64,000 nucleotides of DNA from an uncultured Prevotella sp. (GTDB taxonomy: Bacteria > Bacteroidota > Bacteroidia > Bacteroidales > Bacteroidaceae): assembly GCA_905202125.1 (NCBI GenBank), contig CAJKQX010000004.1:1-64000 (forward strand). The letters run 5' to 3'. A program made the position numbers and the translations under genes. How positions within the stretch are numbered: position 1 is the stretch's first letter; every line of letters begins with the position of its first letter. Below the pieces are notes generated by a model. That model did no database searches and had not been told where the DNA came from. It was given only the letters and a program-made list of their open reading frames with translations. Positions 20,801 to 27,378 of this stretch are shown here, piece after piece.

Positions 20801-21348
20801 TTGACAGAAGAGGAATTCAAACCGACATAATAAAAATATATGGATGACACGATGGCATATTCGCTTTGGGCATAAACAAAGCGCCGGTTCTGGTGAGGCG
20901 TCAATGTATGCTGTTCCTCTTTGATTCGCTCGATTCTTGAAAAGGCTCTTTGACTGAAAGTATAAAAGTTTTTGTTTTCGGACTTGCGCTGACACAATCT
21001 CATGTACTGAACATCGGCTATCAATTGTTCAATCTGATTGTCTGTGCTTTTCAATATCGATTCCAATAGATTGGCCGCCTTTTGATATTCCATCTTTGCG
21101 ATATATACAAAGGCCATATTGTTCAATGCCTCGACCTTACCATCGCTGTAATCATCGGAAATATCGTAAGCCCTTTGTGCATAAGCCATCGTGCTGTCAA
21201 GATTGCGGTAATGATATTCATACGACACAGTGTTCAGATTGTCGGCAATCTCACTATGGTTATGACCCGAACAAGCCCAACAAATCATATAAACAGACAA
21301 CATCATTGCCTGCAAGGATATATTATATTTTGAAAATCGATGTATCAT
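17851..21348 (-). CDS. Two-part TPR sensor histidine kinase (DUF5112/DUF5113-like)
   Basis: 1165 residues from ATG 21348 (open frame to 21402). Residues 1-27 are a signal or lipoprotein-like segment (CWAC-SG). About 35-390 are TPR-like helices, presumably periplasmic. Membrane segment 403-424, a coiled region, a possible phospho-histidine at H502 (IEHEINRL), then a HATPase domain: N600/N605 (NTISENARRF), D633-T-G-S-G, and GFGLLN at 670. Unusually the chain continues: hydrophobic 713-730, a second extracytoplasmic stretch, membrane segment 872-892, and a cytoplasmic tail with a second H-box-like LKHETMYYPSRI (H1003). I connect this with the Bacteroidetes DUF5112/DUF5113 sensor family from memory. 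The signal is unknown. The response regulator overlaps its end. Confidence 0.8.
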   Translation of the reverse strand: MIHRFSKYNISLQAMMLSVYMICWACSGHNHSEIADNLNTVSYEYHYRNLDSTMAYAQRAYDISDDYSDGKVEALNNMAFVYIAKMEYQKAANLLESILKSTDNQIEQLIADVQYMRLCQRKSENKNFYTFSQRAFSRIERIKEEQHTLTPHQNRRFVYAQSEYAIVSSIYFYYVGLNSSSVKAIERIDPNGEIVEDTAQLLNYYYTIGSGGIIKNQNTCQTEFNYLMRCYLLSRQYNYPYWEANSMQAISEHLLDTRNGGFLLRNNPQEIDFVNVDKVPDSLLAGNMAERSLRLFENYGDVYQTAGALRTIAQCHWAMGDYREALAFLHLALTKNKIVSNAPDLVASIREQLSLAYSAIGDKANSDISRRIYLDMQEKTRQDRQLEARAEQLDNNSKILNAMIVAVVVMIVFVILLLLLFHYMRHRNIRKYSITDLLYPLEEWKLKNDEQERRDKELFDELEEKKNMMSQQLLNNKQRNIEHSAKISLANSILPFINRIEHEINRLTKANEDDAVRHERYEYISELTDIINEYNNVLTRWIQMRQGDLNLKIESFPMQSLFDIVSGSRMEYQLRGITFNIEETTDIVKADKVLTLFMINTISENARRFTPDGGTVSLYSRHTDDYVEISIADTGSGIPKEKLKNIFSHKLNDTQRNDLNGDNDERKSYGFGLLNCKGIIDKYKKMSSFFNVCTIGVESIPGKGSRFFFRLPKGIVRLLVALFFCLSALDSTAAGDKFLNLAAQYSDSAHVSNEHGQYGQTFNYADSCIANLNKFYLSQNNTKHNNLMTLIAEDDRRPAELTWHSDSLDIDYDIILKLRNECAIAALAVHDWNLYHYNNNVYTQLFRKISADNTLSDYVNVMQKSESSKNVAIIMLVCLFIMIFPAYYFLYYRSRIYFNMCVDGIDSINKVLLSDVDVENKLKSVNELWKGKERLTELSNRFAPLSTVVNKIKQALEQTIARNSLRIADMEYMADDLKRVEYENDKMYICNNVLDNCLSTLKHETMYYPSRIRQLIDGTDNNLMAMKELVTYYKQLYTILILQANRQIECCNNVDNGTLTYMFEILKKLNAGKRYVYDITEPNERYVKVNVHLQSLTLDGTQYSDLFTPLTCDVRFLICKQIVRDVGELTNARGCGIKAYEGIDKETIIEITLTKSIWKSLKLSL

Positions 21349-21401
21349 AAAATAAATTTCGGCAATATCACAAGTGTTATTTTGTATAATCGCCCAACAC
21401 A

Positions 21402-21409
21402 CAAAATTA
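21402..21409 (-). promoter_or_regulatory. TAnnTTTG (-7) promoter box for the sensor operon
   Basis: TAATTTTG on the minus strand, exact, about 53 bases before the sensor ATG at 21348. Its presence argues against a start at the open-frame limit 21402. Confidence 0.6.
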
Positions 21410-21504
21410 TAAATTTTATGTCAAAAACACGGATTTCACAATGAATAATATCCATTTTTAATAAAAATAGCATTTTGCCTTCTGTATGATTCGATTTTTA
21501 TTGT

Positions 21505-21512
21505 TACATTTG
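21505..21512 (+). promoter_or_regulatory. TAnnTTTG (-7) promoter box for the LacI-type regulator
   Basis: TACATTTG, exact, 23 bases before ATG 21536. It is back to back with the sensor promoter in a 187-base divergent gap. Confidence 0.65.
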
Positions 21513-21535
21513 CATATTATGTTTCCGTTTTGGGT

Positions 21536-22600
21536 ATGAATGAAAAAATTACGATAAAGGATATTGCACAAATGGCCGACGTATCGGTTGGCACGGTAGA
21601 CAGGGTGATTCACAACAGGGCAAATGTGTCACAGCAGTCAAAAGAAAAGATACAAGCCATCCTAAAGAAAATAAACTATCATCCCAATGTCTACGCAAGT
21701 GCTTTGGCGTACAACAAATCATACACATTCTACATGCTTATTCCGACGCACGAATCGGAAGCATATTGGGAGGAGGTGGAGCAAGGTGCCAAGAAATCGA
21801 TGGACACACGACGTGAATTTCATATCGATGTGAAAATCATGTATTACAAACGTTTTGACAACGAATCGTTCATGCAACAATCCCAAGAATGTCTCTCCAA
21901 CTCACCGGACGGCGTGATAATAGTACCCATGGACCTTGAAATCACAAGAATTTTCACCGACTCTCTGCACGAAAAGAACATTCCCTTCGTATTGCTCGAC
22001 TCATACATGCCTGATTTGAAGCCTTTGGCATTCTGGGGACAAGACTCTTTTTGCAGTGGATATTTTGCAGCAAAGATGCTCATGTTGATAGCTTCGAACG
22101 AAAAACAGATAATGTTGTTCAAGCAGGTTAAGGATCAACAAGTGACGAGCAAGCAGCAAGCCAATCGCGAAGTAGGTTTCCGTCATTATATGAAAGACCA
22201 CTATCCCAATATAGAAATTGTGGAACTGCATCTACCCTTCAATGGAACAAAAAACAAATACAACACCTTGTTAGAGGAGTTTTTCAGCAGTCATCCACTC
22301 GTACACCATTGTATCACTCTGAACTCAAAGGCCCATATCATAGGTGACTATCTTTTGCGCAACAACATGCGCAACGTACAAATCATGGGATATGACATGG
22401 TGGCCAAGAATGCAAGGTGTCTGCGCATGGGCAGCATATCGTTTCTGATTGCCCAACACGGATATCAACAAGGATACAACTGCGTGAACTCGCTGTTTCA
22501 GGCAGTCGTCTTGAAGAAGAAGGTGCAGCCGGTCAATTATATGCCTATCGAGTTATTGACTAAAGAGAACGTTGATTTTTATCGTAGGACACAATTATAA
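21536..22600 (+). CDS. LacI family transcriptional regulator
   Basis: 354 residues. The N-terminal HTH reads ITIKDIAQMADVSVGTVDRVIHN, close to the LacI signature. The hinge-helix region NYHPNVYASALA follows, then a periplasmic-binding-protein-like ligand domain (about 65-345) with GVIIVPMD. The long domain with YWEEVEQGAKK resembles sugar-binding type 1 proteins, so the ligand is probably a sugar or related molecule, not identified. ATG 21536 is chosen over TTG 21530. It precedes the NhaC gene by 12 bases, which is odd company for a sugar regulator. Confidence 0.88.
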   Translation: MNEKITIKDIAQMADVSVGTVDRVIHNRANVSQQSKEKIQAILKKINYHPNVYASALAYNKSYTFYMLIPTHESEAYWEEVEQGAKKSMDTRREFHIDVKIMYYKRFDNESFMQQSQECLSNSPDGVIIVPMDLEITRIFTDSLHEKNIPFVLLDSYMPDLKPLAFWGQDSFCSGYFAAKMLMLIASNEKQIMLFKQVKDQQVTSKQQANREVGFRHYMKDHYPNIEIVELHLPFNGTKNKYNTLLEEFFSSHPLVHHCITLNSKAHIIGDYLLRNNMRNVQIMGYDMVAKNARCLRMGSISFLIAQHGYQQGYNCVNSLFQAVVLKKKVQPVNYMPIELLTKENVDFYRRTQL

Positions 22601-22612
22601 TCTTAAAAATAA

Positions 22613-23911
22613 ATGAACAAAAAGAAAGGCCTTATAGCATTAAGTCCTTTGATTCTTTTCATTGGAATATATCTGATAACATCTATCATAGCCGGCGATT
22701 TCTACAAGATGCCCATCAGCGTCGCGTTTCTTATCTCGGGCATATACGCAGTCGGACTGTCATCGGGAAAAGGGAAAAAGACCTTACAAGAACGTATCAA
22801 CATCTTCAGCCGAGGCGCCGGCAATGCCAATATCTTGTCGATGCTCTGGATATTCATACTGGCCGGAGCATTTGCCAACACGGCCAAAGACATCGGATGT
22901 GTAGAAGCGACGGTGAACATGATGTTGAGAGTATTACCCGATTCGATATTTTTAGCTGGACTTTTCATAGTCACCTGTTTCATCAGTCTGTCGATTGGCA
23001 CAAGCACAGGAGCAATTGTGGCATTGGTTCCCATAGCAGCAGGACTGGCAGATACTACCGGTAGCAACCTGCCGCTCATCACGGCATTGGTGGTTGGAGG
23101 AGCCTTTTTTGGCGACAATCTGTCTTTCATTTCCGACACAACGATAGCCGCCACAAGTTCGCAAGGGTGCAAAATGAACGATAAGTTCAAAGTGAATTCA
23201 TACATTGTATTTCCTGTTGCGATAGCAATCCTCGTCGTCTACATCATTCTTGGCAGCGGCATCAAAGCCCCGACCGACATTCCACGGATAGAATTTGTCA
23301 AACTAATACCCTACCTTGCGGTATTCATCACTGCCCTGATGGGAATGAACGTGATGAAAGTGCTGACCGTCGGTATCATTCTTACAGGAGTCATTGGCAT
23401 ATCAAGCGGTTCGTCCGACATGTTCGGATGGTTCGGTTCGATAGGAACAGGCATCAATAACATGAGCGAGCTCATCATCATCACGATGTTGGCCGGTGGA
23501 CTCTTTGAGACAGTGAAGAGCAATGGCGGCATCGATTATATCATCGACAAGATAACAAGACGTATACACGGTCGGCGCGGCGCGGAACTTGTGATAGGAT
23601 TTCTCGTTGCCTCGGTCAATGTATGCACGGCCAACAATACGGTGGCGATTATCAGTGTAGGAGGCATCGCCAAACAGATAAGTCAGACATACAATGTGGA
23701 CAGCCGCAAGGCAGCAAGCATCCTCGATACCTTCTCTTGTTTCATGCAAGGCATCATACCCTACGGTGCGCAGATACTGATGGCCGCAGGACTGACCAGA
23801 CAAAATCCTGTCGAATTGATACCTTATTTATATTATCCTTTCGCGCTCGGTCTGTTTGCGATAATCTGTATCTTAATCAATTTCCCTAAAAACTATTCTA
23901 AACAGCAATAA
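22613..23911 (+). CDS. NhaC family Na+/H+ antiporter
   Basis: 432 residues, about 11 membrane segments. Two conserved NhaC blocks are present: FISLSIGTSTGAIVALVPIA and GGAFFGDNLSFISDTTIAAT (about residues 163-182), and the C-terminal SILDTFSCFMQGIIPYG. The family exchanges Na+ or organic ions for H+ or another ion (for example malate/lactate in MleN); the substrate is not clear. It lies between a LacI-type regulator and an uncharacterised protein with gaps of 12 and 2 bases. Confidence 0.88.
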   Translation: MNKKKGLIALSPLILFIGIYLITSIIAGDFYKMPISVAFLISGIYAVGLSSGKGKKTLQERINIFSRGAGNANILSMLWIFILAGAFANTAKDIGCVEATVNMMLRVLPDSIFLAGLFIVTCFISLSIGTSTGAIVALVPIAAGLADTTGSNLPLITALVVGGAFFGDNLSFISDTTIAATSSQGCKMNDKFKVNSYIVFPVAIAILVVYIILGSGIKAPTDIPRIEFVKLIPYLAVFITALMGMNVMKVLTVGIILTGVIGISSGSSDMFGWFGSIGTGINNMSELIIITMLAGGLFETVKSNGGIDYIIDKITRRIHGRRGAELVIGFLVASVNVCTANNTVAIISVGGIAKQISQTYNVDSRKAASILDTFSCFMQGIIPYGAQILMAAGLTRQNPVELIPYLYYPFALGLFAIICILINFPKNYSKQQ

Positions 23912-23913
23912 TC

Positions 23914-24738
23914 ATGGACATCATCAAACGAAATTTCTTCAGGCTATTGCGCATCGGAGCGTTCAATGAATATGAACCGGTCGAACCGATGTCCGATTTC
24001 AAATGGAACAAGTTGTACAACATGATTGTTGTGCAAGACGTCGCTGTTTGTGTAGCGTCAGCAGTCAAGAGTATCCCTGCCAATGAACCCAACCCCATTC
24101 CCCGATTTATCATCGACAAACTGTTTGAAGACAAGAATATATCCGCGGCCGACATCACCCGCCAATACGCCAGGCAACCCGCATACACGTTGTGCAACAC
24201 GCTCCTGAACAGGAAACTGGCAAAGATAAGAAACAACGAACTGCATGCCATCGACACATCCATAGAGACATTGGACTTGCTCAACATAATCGTCGGCAAT
24301 ATTGATGCCATTATCACAAACGGCATATCATACAACAAAATCATCCCATTGGGTCTGCATCTGAGACGCAAGGGAGACAAGGTGGATTTCGTAAAACTGG
24401 AAAAATGGATGAAATCATTGCTCATCCAACAAATGGGCCAGTTCATAGGCAGCATACTCATAACCACCCTCAATTTCGAGCAGGAAGAAATACCTTTTGT
24501 CCAACACATTGACAACACAGCCTACAAGCGTTCATTGCAATCGCTTACACGGTTGCCTCATTACGACCAAAACGAATGGCATTTCCGTCAAGGACGCAGC
24601 GGACTGCTGCACAACAATTCCACATTGCTGCGCAACAATCTGTGGCACAGGACTAAATATCTGACTTATGCGCCTATCGAAACCATCAGCAATTTCATGC
24701 AAAGCTTTACCAACAGTCTGTCTGAAATTGAAGAATAA
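23914..24738 (+). CDS. Uncharacterised protein downstream of the antiporter
   Basis: 274 residues, not recognised. It starts 2 bases after the antiporter stop, so it is almost surely cotranslated. It has no signal peptide and no clear membrane segment. It is helix-rich, with a block IETLDLLNIIVGNIDAII around 110-130 and a basic, His/Asn-rich C-terminal third (HFRQGRSGLLHNNSTLLRNN). Codon use matches the neighbours. No function is proposed. Confidence 0.75.
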   Translation: MDIIKRNFFRLLRIGAFNEYEPVEPMSDFKWNKLYNMIVVQDVAVCVASAVKSIPANEPNPIPRFIIDKLFEDKNISAADITRQYARQPAYTLCNTLLNRKLAKIRNNELHAIDTSIETLDLLNIIVGNIDAIITNGISYNKIIPLGLHLRRKGDKVDFVKLEKWMKSLLIQQMGQFIGSILITTLNFEQEEIPFVQHIDNTAYKRSLQSLTRLPHYDQNEWHFRQGRSGLLHNNSTLLRNNLWHRTKYLTYAPIETISNFMQSFTNSLSEIEE

Positions 24739-24850
24739 CATCAAGACAACAAACCGCTACATCACACCATCATCGTGGTCATGACAAGAAAATATCATTC
24801 CTATAACACGATTTAATAATTGGGCCGTCCTGCATATCATAAAAATTATG

Positions 24851-24858
24851 TACTTTTG
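24851..24858 (+). promoter_or_regulatory. TAnnTTTG (-7) promoter box directly before the GH25 gene
   Basis: TACTTTTG, exact. Only four bases separate it from ATG 24863, so the transcript may have almost no 5' leader. The upstream in-frame ATG at 24848 lies before the box and is unlikely to be used. Confidence 0.6.
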
Positions 24859-24862
24859 CAAT

Positions 24863-25573
24863 ATGAAATCATTATTAATCTCCATTATATTACTCCTTAC
24901 TACAACCACATCGATATTCGCACAGGATATTTCAGACAAGAATATTGAATGTGAAGATACTTGCACCCACGTACACGGAATCGACATGAGCCACTATCAG
25001 GGCGAGGTGTTTTGGGACGTCATCGGCAACAACACCAAGATGGCTTACGTCTATCTCAAAGCAACCGAAGGCGGGGACAACATCGACCATAAATACGAGT
25101 ACAACATCCAGCTGGCCCATAGACATGGCATAAAAGTGGGGTCATACCACTTTTTCAGGCCAAAGACAGACTTGACCAAACAGTTGGCCAACTTTGTCAC
25201 ACAGTGTGTTCCATCAGAACAGGATCTCATCCCGATGATTGACATCGAGACAAAGAGCGGTTTGTCCACAGAGGAATTCTGCGACTCACTGTTCAAATTT
25301 CTCAACATGGTGGAGGAAGTGTACAAACAAAAACCGCTGATATACACATTCACCAATTTCTACAACAAATATCTCTCCGGCAAACTGCACGATTACAAGT
25401 TGATGATAGCGCAATACACTACCCGCGAACCGGAAATATACGACGAACACGACATCACCATGTGGCAATATACCGGAAAAGGACACATCGATGGCGTTAA
25501 AGGATACATCGACAAAAGCCGTTTCATGGGCAATCACAGCCTAAGAGAAATAAAATTCAAACATCACAAATAG
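24863..25573 (+). CDS. GH25-family lysozyme (secreted muramidase)
   Basis: Cleaves beta-1,4 bonds between MurNAc and GlcNAc in peptidoglycan. 236 residues: signal peptide 1-20 (MKSLLISIILLLTTTTSIFA, cut before QD), then one GH25 domain. The expected acidic residues are D41 (HGIDMSHYQG), E69 (LKATEGG) and D127/E129 (PMIDIET). The terminal block TMWQYTGKGHIDGV is typical. It is single-domain with no binding modules, in keeping with Bacteroidetes GH25 enzymes that may act in self wall turnover or on competitors. Confidence 0.92.
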   Translation: MKSLLISIILLLTTTTSIFAQDISDKNIECEDTCTHVHGIDMSHYQGEVFWDVIGNNTKMAYVYLKATEGGDNIDHKYEYNIQLAHRHGIKVGSYHFFRPKTDLTKQLANFVTQCVPSEQDLIPMIDIETKSGLSTEEFCDSLFKFLNMVEEVYKQKPLIYTFTNFYNKYLSGKLHDYKLMIAQYTTREPEIYDEHDITMWQYTGKGHIDGVKGYIDKSRFMGNHSLREIKFKHHK

Positions 25574-25597
25574 TATAAATTTAAAATAAACAATAAT

Positions 25598-26698
25598 ATG
25601 GCAATCATCAAATGTCCCGAATGCGGTCATACTGTCAGTGACCAGGCAGAGGTATGCCCCAACTGCGGCATAAAAATTGCAAATCAGCTCATCGTCTGCC
25701 CGTATTGCAGTAACAAATATCTCAAAAGTCAGCCAGAGTGTCCCAACTGCCATCATCGCAATACGACAGACATCAATGCGAATTTGCAGGGCACGACATC
25801 ACCCACGCCCCAACAACCACAGAAGAAAAACAACACACCAGTCATCATAACATCAATCATAGCCATCGTAGTGGCCCTTGCATGTGTGGCGTTCTTCATC
25901 TTCGGCAACAGTTCTTCAAACAAGGAGGAACAGACAGAATATGAATATGCACTGAGCAGCGACGACGCTGATATCCTGCAGAAATATCTCGACAACTATT
26001 CTGACGCTCCAGAAGAACATCGACAGGCTATCACTGATCATCTGAACGAACTCAGGCAAATGACCAAATCATGGACAGACGCTCTTGTAAACAACTCGAA
26101 AAGTGCTATCGAAGAGTTCATGCGCAAATACCCCAACTCCCGTTATGAGAAAGAAGCGATGCACAAGATCGACTCGTTGGACTGGGTTGCTGCTTCCGCA
26201 TCAAACACTATCGAAGCCTACGAAAACTACAAACAAAACCAGCCCAACGGCGAATATTTCGACAAGGCCGACGAATGTATCAGAGATTTGAAAACACAGA
26301 CTGTGCAACCCGAGGAGGAGGTCATGATCAATATGTTGTTCAAGACATTCTTCCAGGGTCTGAACACCAAGAGCGAAAAGATGATTTCCGAGACACTGAG
26401 CCCTATACTCATGTCTTTCCTCGGCAAGAGTGATGCTACTCAAAGCGATGTCATGACATTCATACACAAGATATACAAAAGCGATGTGGCGCGGATGGAC
26501 TGGAACATAGAAGACAATTGCAAGATTTCAAAGAAGGAAATAGGCAACCAAAAATATGAATACGCAGTGGAATTCGGCGCTATTCAGGACATCGAAAACA
26601 TAGATGGTTCATCTATCCGCAACAAATACAACATCAAGGCGAAAGTGAGTCCGGACGTCAAAATCACCGAATTCAATATGACTAAGATTCTTAAATAA
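25598..26698 (+). CDS. Double zinc-ribbon membrane protein
   Basis: 366 residues. Two Cys4 zinc ribbons: CPECGHTVSDQAEVCPNCG (about 6-24) and CPYCSNKYLKSQPECPNC (about 34-51). Then a Pro/Gln/Thr linker, a membrane segment at about 81-104, and a helical domain with TPR-like character (YLDNYSDAPEEHRQAI, EEFMRKYPNSRYEKEAM). The C-terminal 130 residues resemble a small alpha/beta domain of unknown role. Topology suggests ribbons in the cytoplasm and repeats outside. No catalytic motif is seen. It is 24 bases downstream of the lysozyme gene. Confidence 0.75.
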   Translation: MAIIKCPECGHTVSDQAEVCPNCGIKIANQLIVCPYCSNKYLKSQPECPNCHHRNTTDINANLQGTTSPTPQQPQKKNNTPVIITSIIAIVVALACVAFFIFGNSSSNKEEQTEYEYALSSDDADILQKYLDNYSDAPEEHRQAITDHLNELRQMTKSWTDALVNNSKSAIEEFMRKYPNSRYEKEAMHKIDSLDWVAASASNTIEAYENYKQNQPNGEYFDKADECIRDLKTQTVQPEEEVMINMLFKTFFQGLNTKSEKMISETLSPILMSFLGKSDATQSDVMTFIHKIYKSDVARMDWNIEDNCKISKKEIGNQKYEYAVEFGAIQDIENIDGSSIRNKYNIKAKVSPDVKITEFNMTKILK

Positions 26699-26731
26699 GA
26701 GATTATAGTCTCTGACATAATTAAAAAATTA

Positions 26732-26765
26732 AGATGTAATCACACCCAGTGGTTACATCTTTTTA
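26732..26765 (+). terminator. Rho-independent terminator after the zinc-ribbon gene
   Basis: Arms 26732-26743 and 26749-26760 form a 12-bp stem with one G-U pair, a 5-base loop, and a T-run (26758-26765). It sits 34 bases after the stop. Confidence 0.85.
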
Positions 26766-27053
26766 TATGTCGGATATTTATTATCGACAAGACTTATCGA
26801 ATTTCACAACAATCAATTTTATGTATAAAAATACAGTAAAAGTGAATATTTATACATGAAAATTCTTCCAAACCTTCTCATAATTGCGTTATTTCGGACG
26901 AAGAATTTATTTTTTGTAAATATCGGACGTATTTCGAAGGTTCAGATAATTGTTTGATAATCAACGATATCGGTCGTTTTCAAAAGAAAAACCAATGGTT
27001 TTTCACATCAAAACCACTGATTTTTTGGCAAAAAACAGGCGTTTTTCTCATTC
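26766..27053. other. AT-rich intergenic stretch without a gene
   Basis: No credible frame, RNA gene or promoter was found on either strand. Together with the flanking terminator, repeat array and the ABC-F promoter, it makes up a gap of about 680 bases, the longest in the window. Confidence 0.6.
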
Positions 27054-27148
27054 AAAAGGGTTCCTTTTACACTGCCAAAGGGTTCCTTTCGCATGCTAAA
27101 AGGGTTCCTTTCACATGCTAAAAGGGTTCCTTTCACATGCTAAAAGGA
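27054..27148 (+). repeat. Tandem array of a 22-bp unit containing AAAGGgttCCTTT
   Basis: Four units (27054-27076, 27077-27097, 27098-27119, 27120-27141) and the start of a fifth. The unit reads AAAAGGGTTCCTTT plus CACATGCT; units 3 and 4 are identical, unit 1 the most diverged. Each contains the palindrome AAAGG-GTT-CCTTT. There are no spacers, so this is not a CRISPR. Confidence 0.85.
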
Positions 27149-27350
27149 TAATTATTGGTCATATATGTCTTAAAAGTCATATAAATCTTATAAATTTTCG
27201 GTTTCCTTCTTTCTATTTCGCGATTTTCATTTGTCAAGATTTTTTACTTTCGATATTGCATAATTATACGATTTATGAGCTAATCTACGAAAACTCGACA
27301 GCCAAATAGTAAATCAAAAATGATATTTTGCACATCAATACAAAAATGCT

Positions 27351-27358
27351 TAACTTTG
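27351..27358 (+). promoter_or_regulatory. TAnnTTTG (-7) promoter box for the first ABC-F gene
   Basis: TAACTTTG, exact, 20 bases before ATG 27379. It also shows that the upstream in-frame ATG 27346 is not the start. Confidence 0.7.
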
Positions 27359-27378
27359 CAGTCCTAAAGAAAAAGCAA

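Noticed and set aside
27054..27148. CRISPR-like repeat array
   Set aside because: Units are directly adjacent with no unique spacers, and no cas gene is near.
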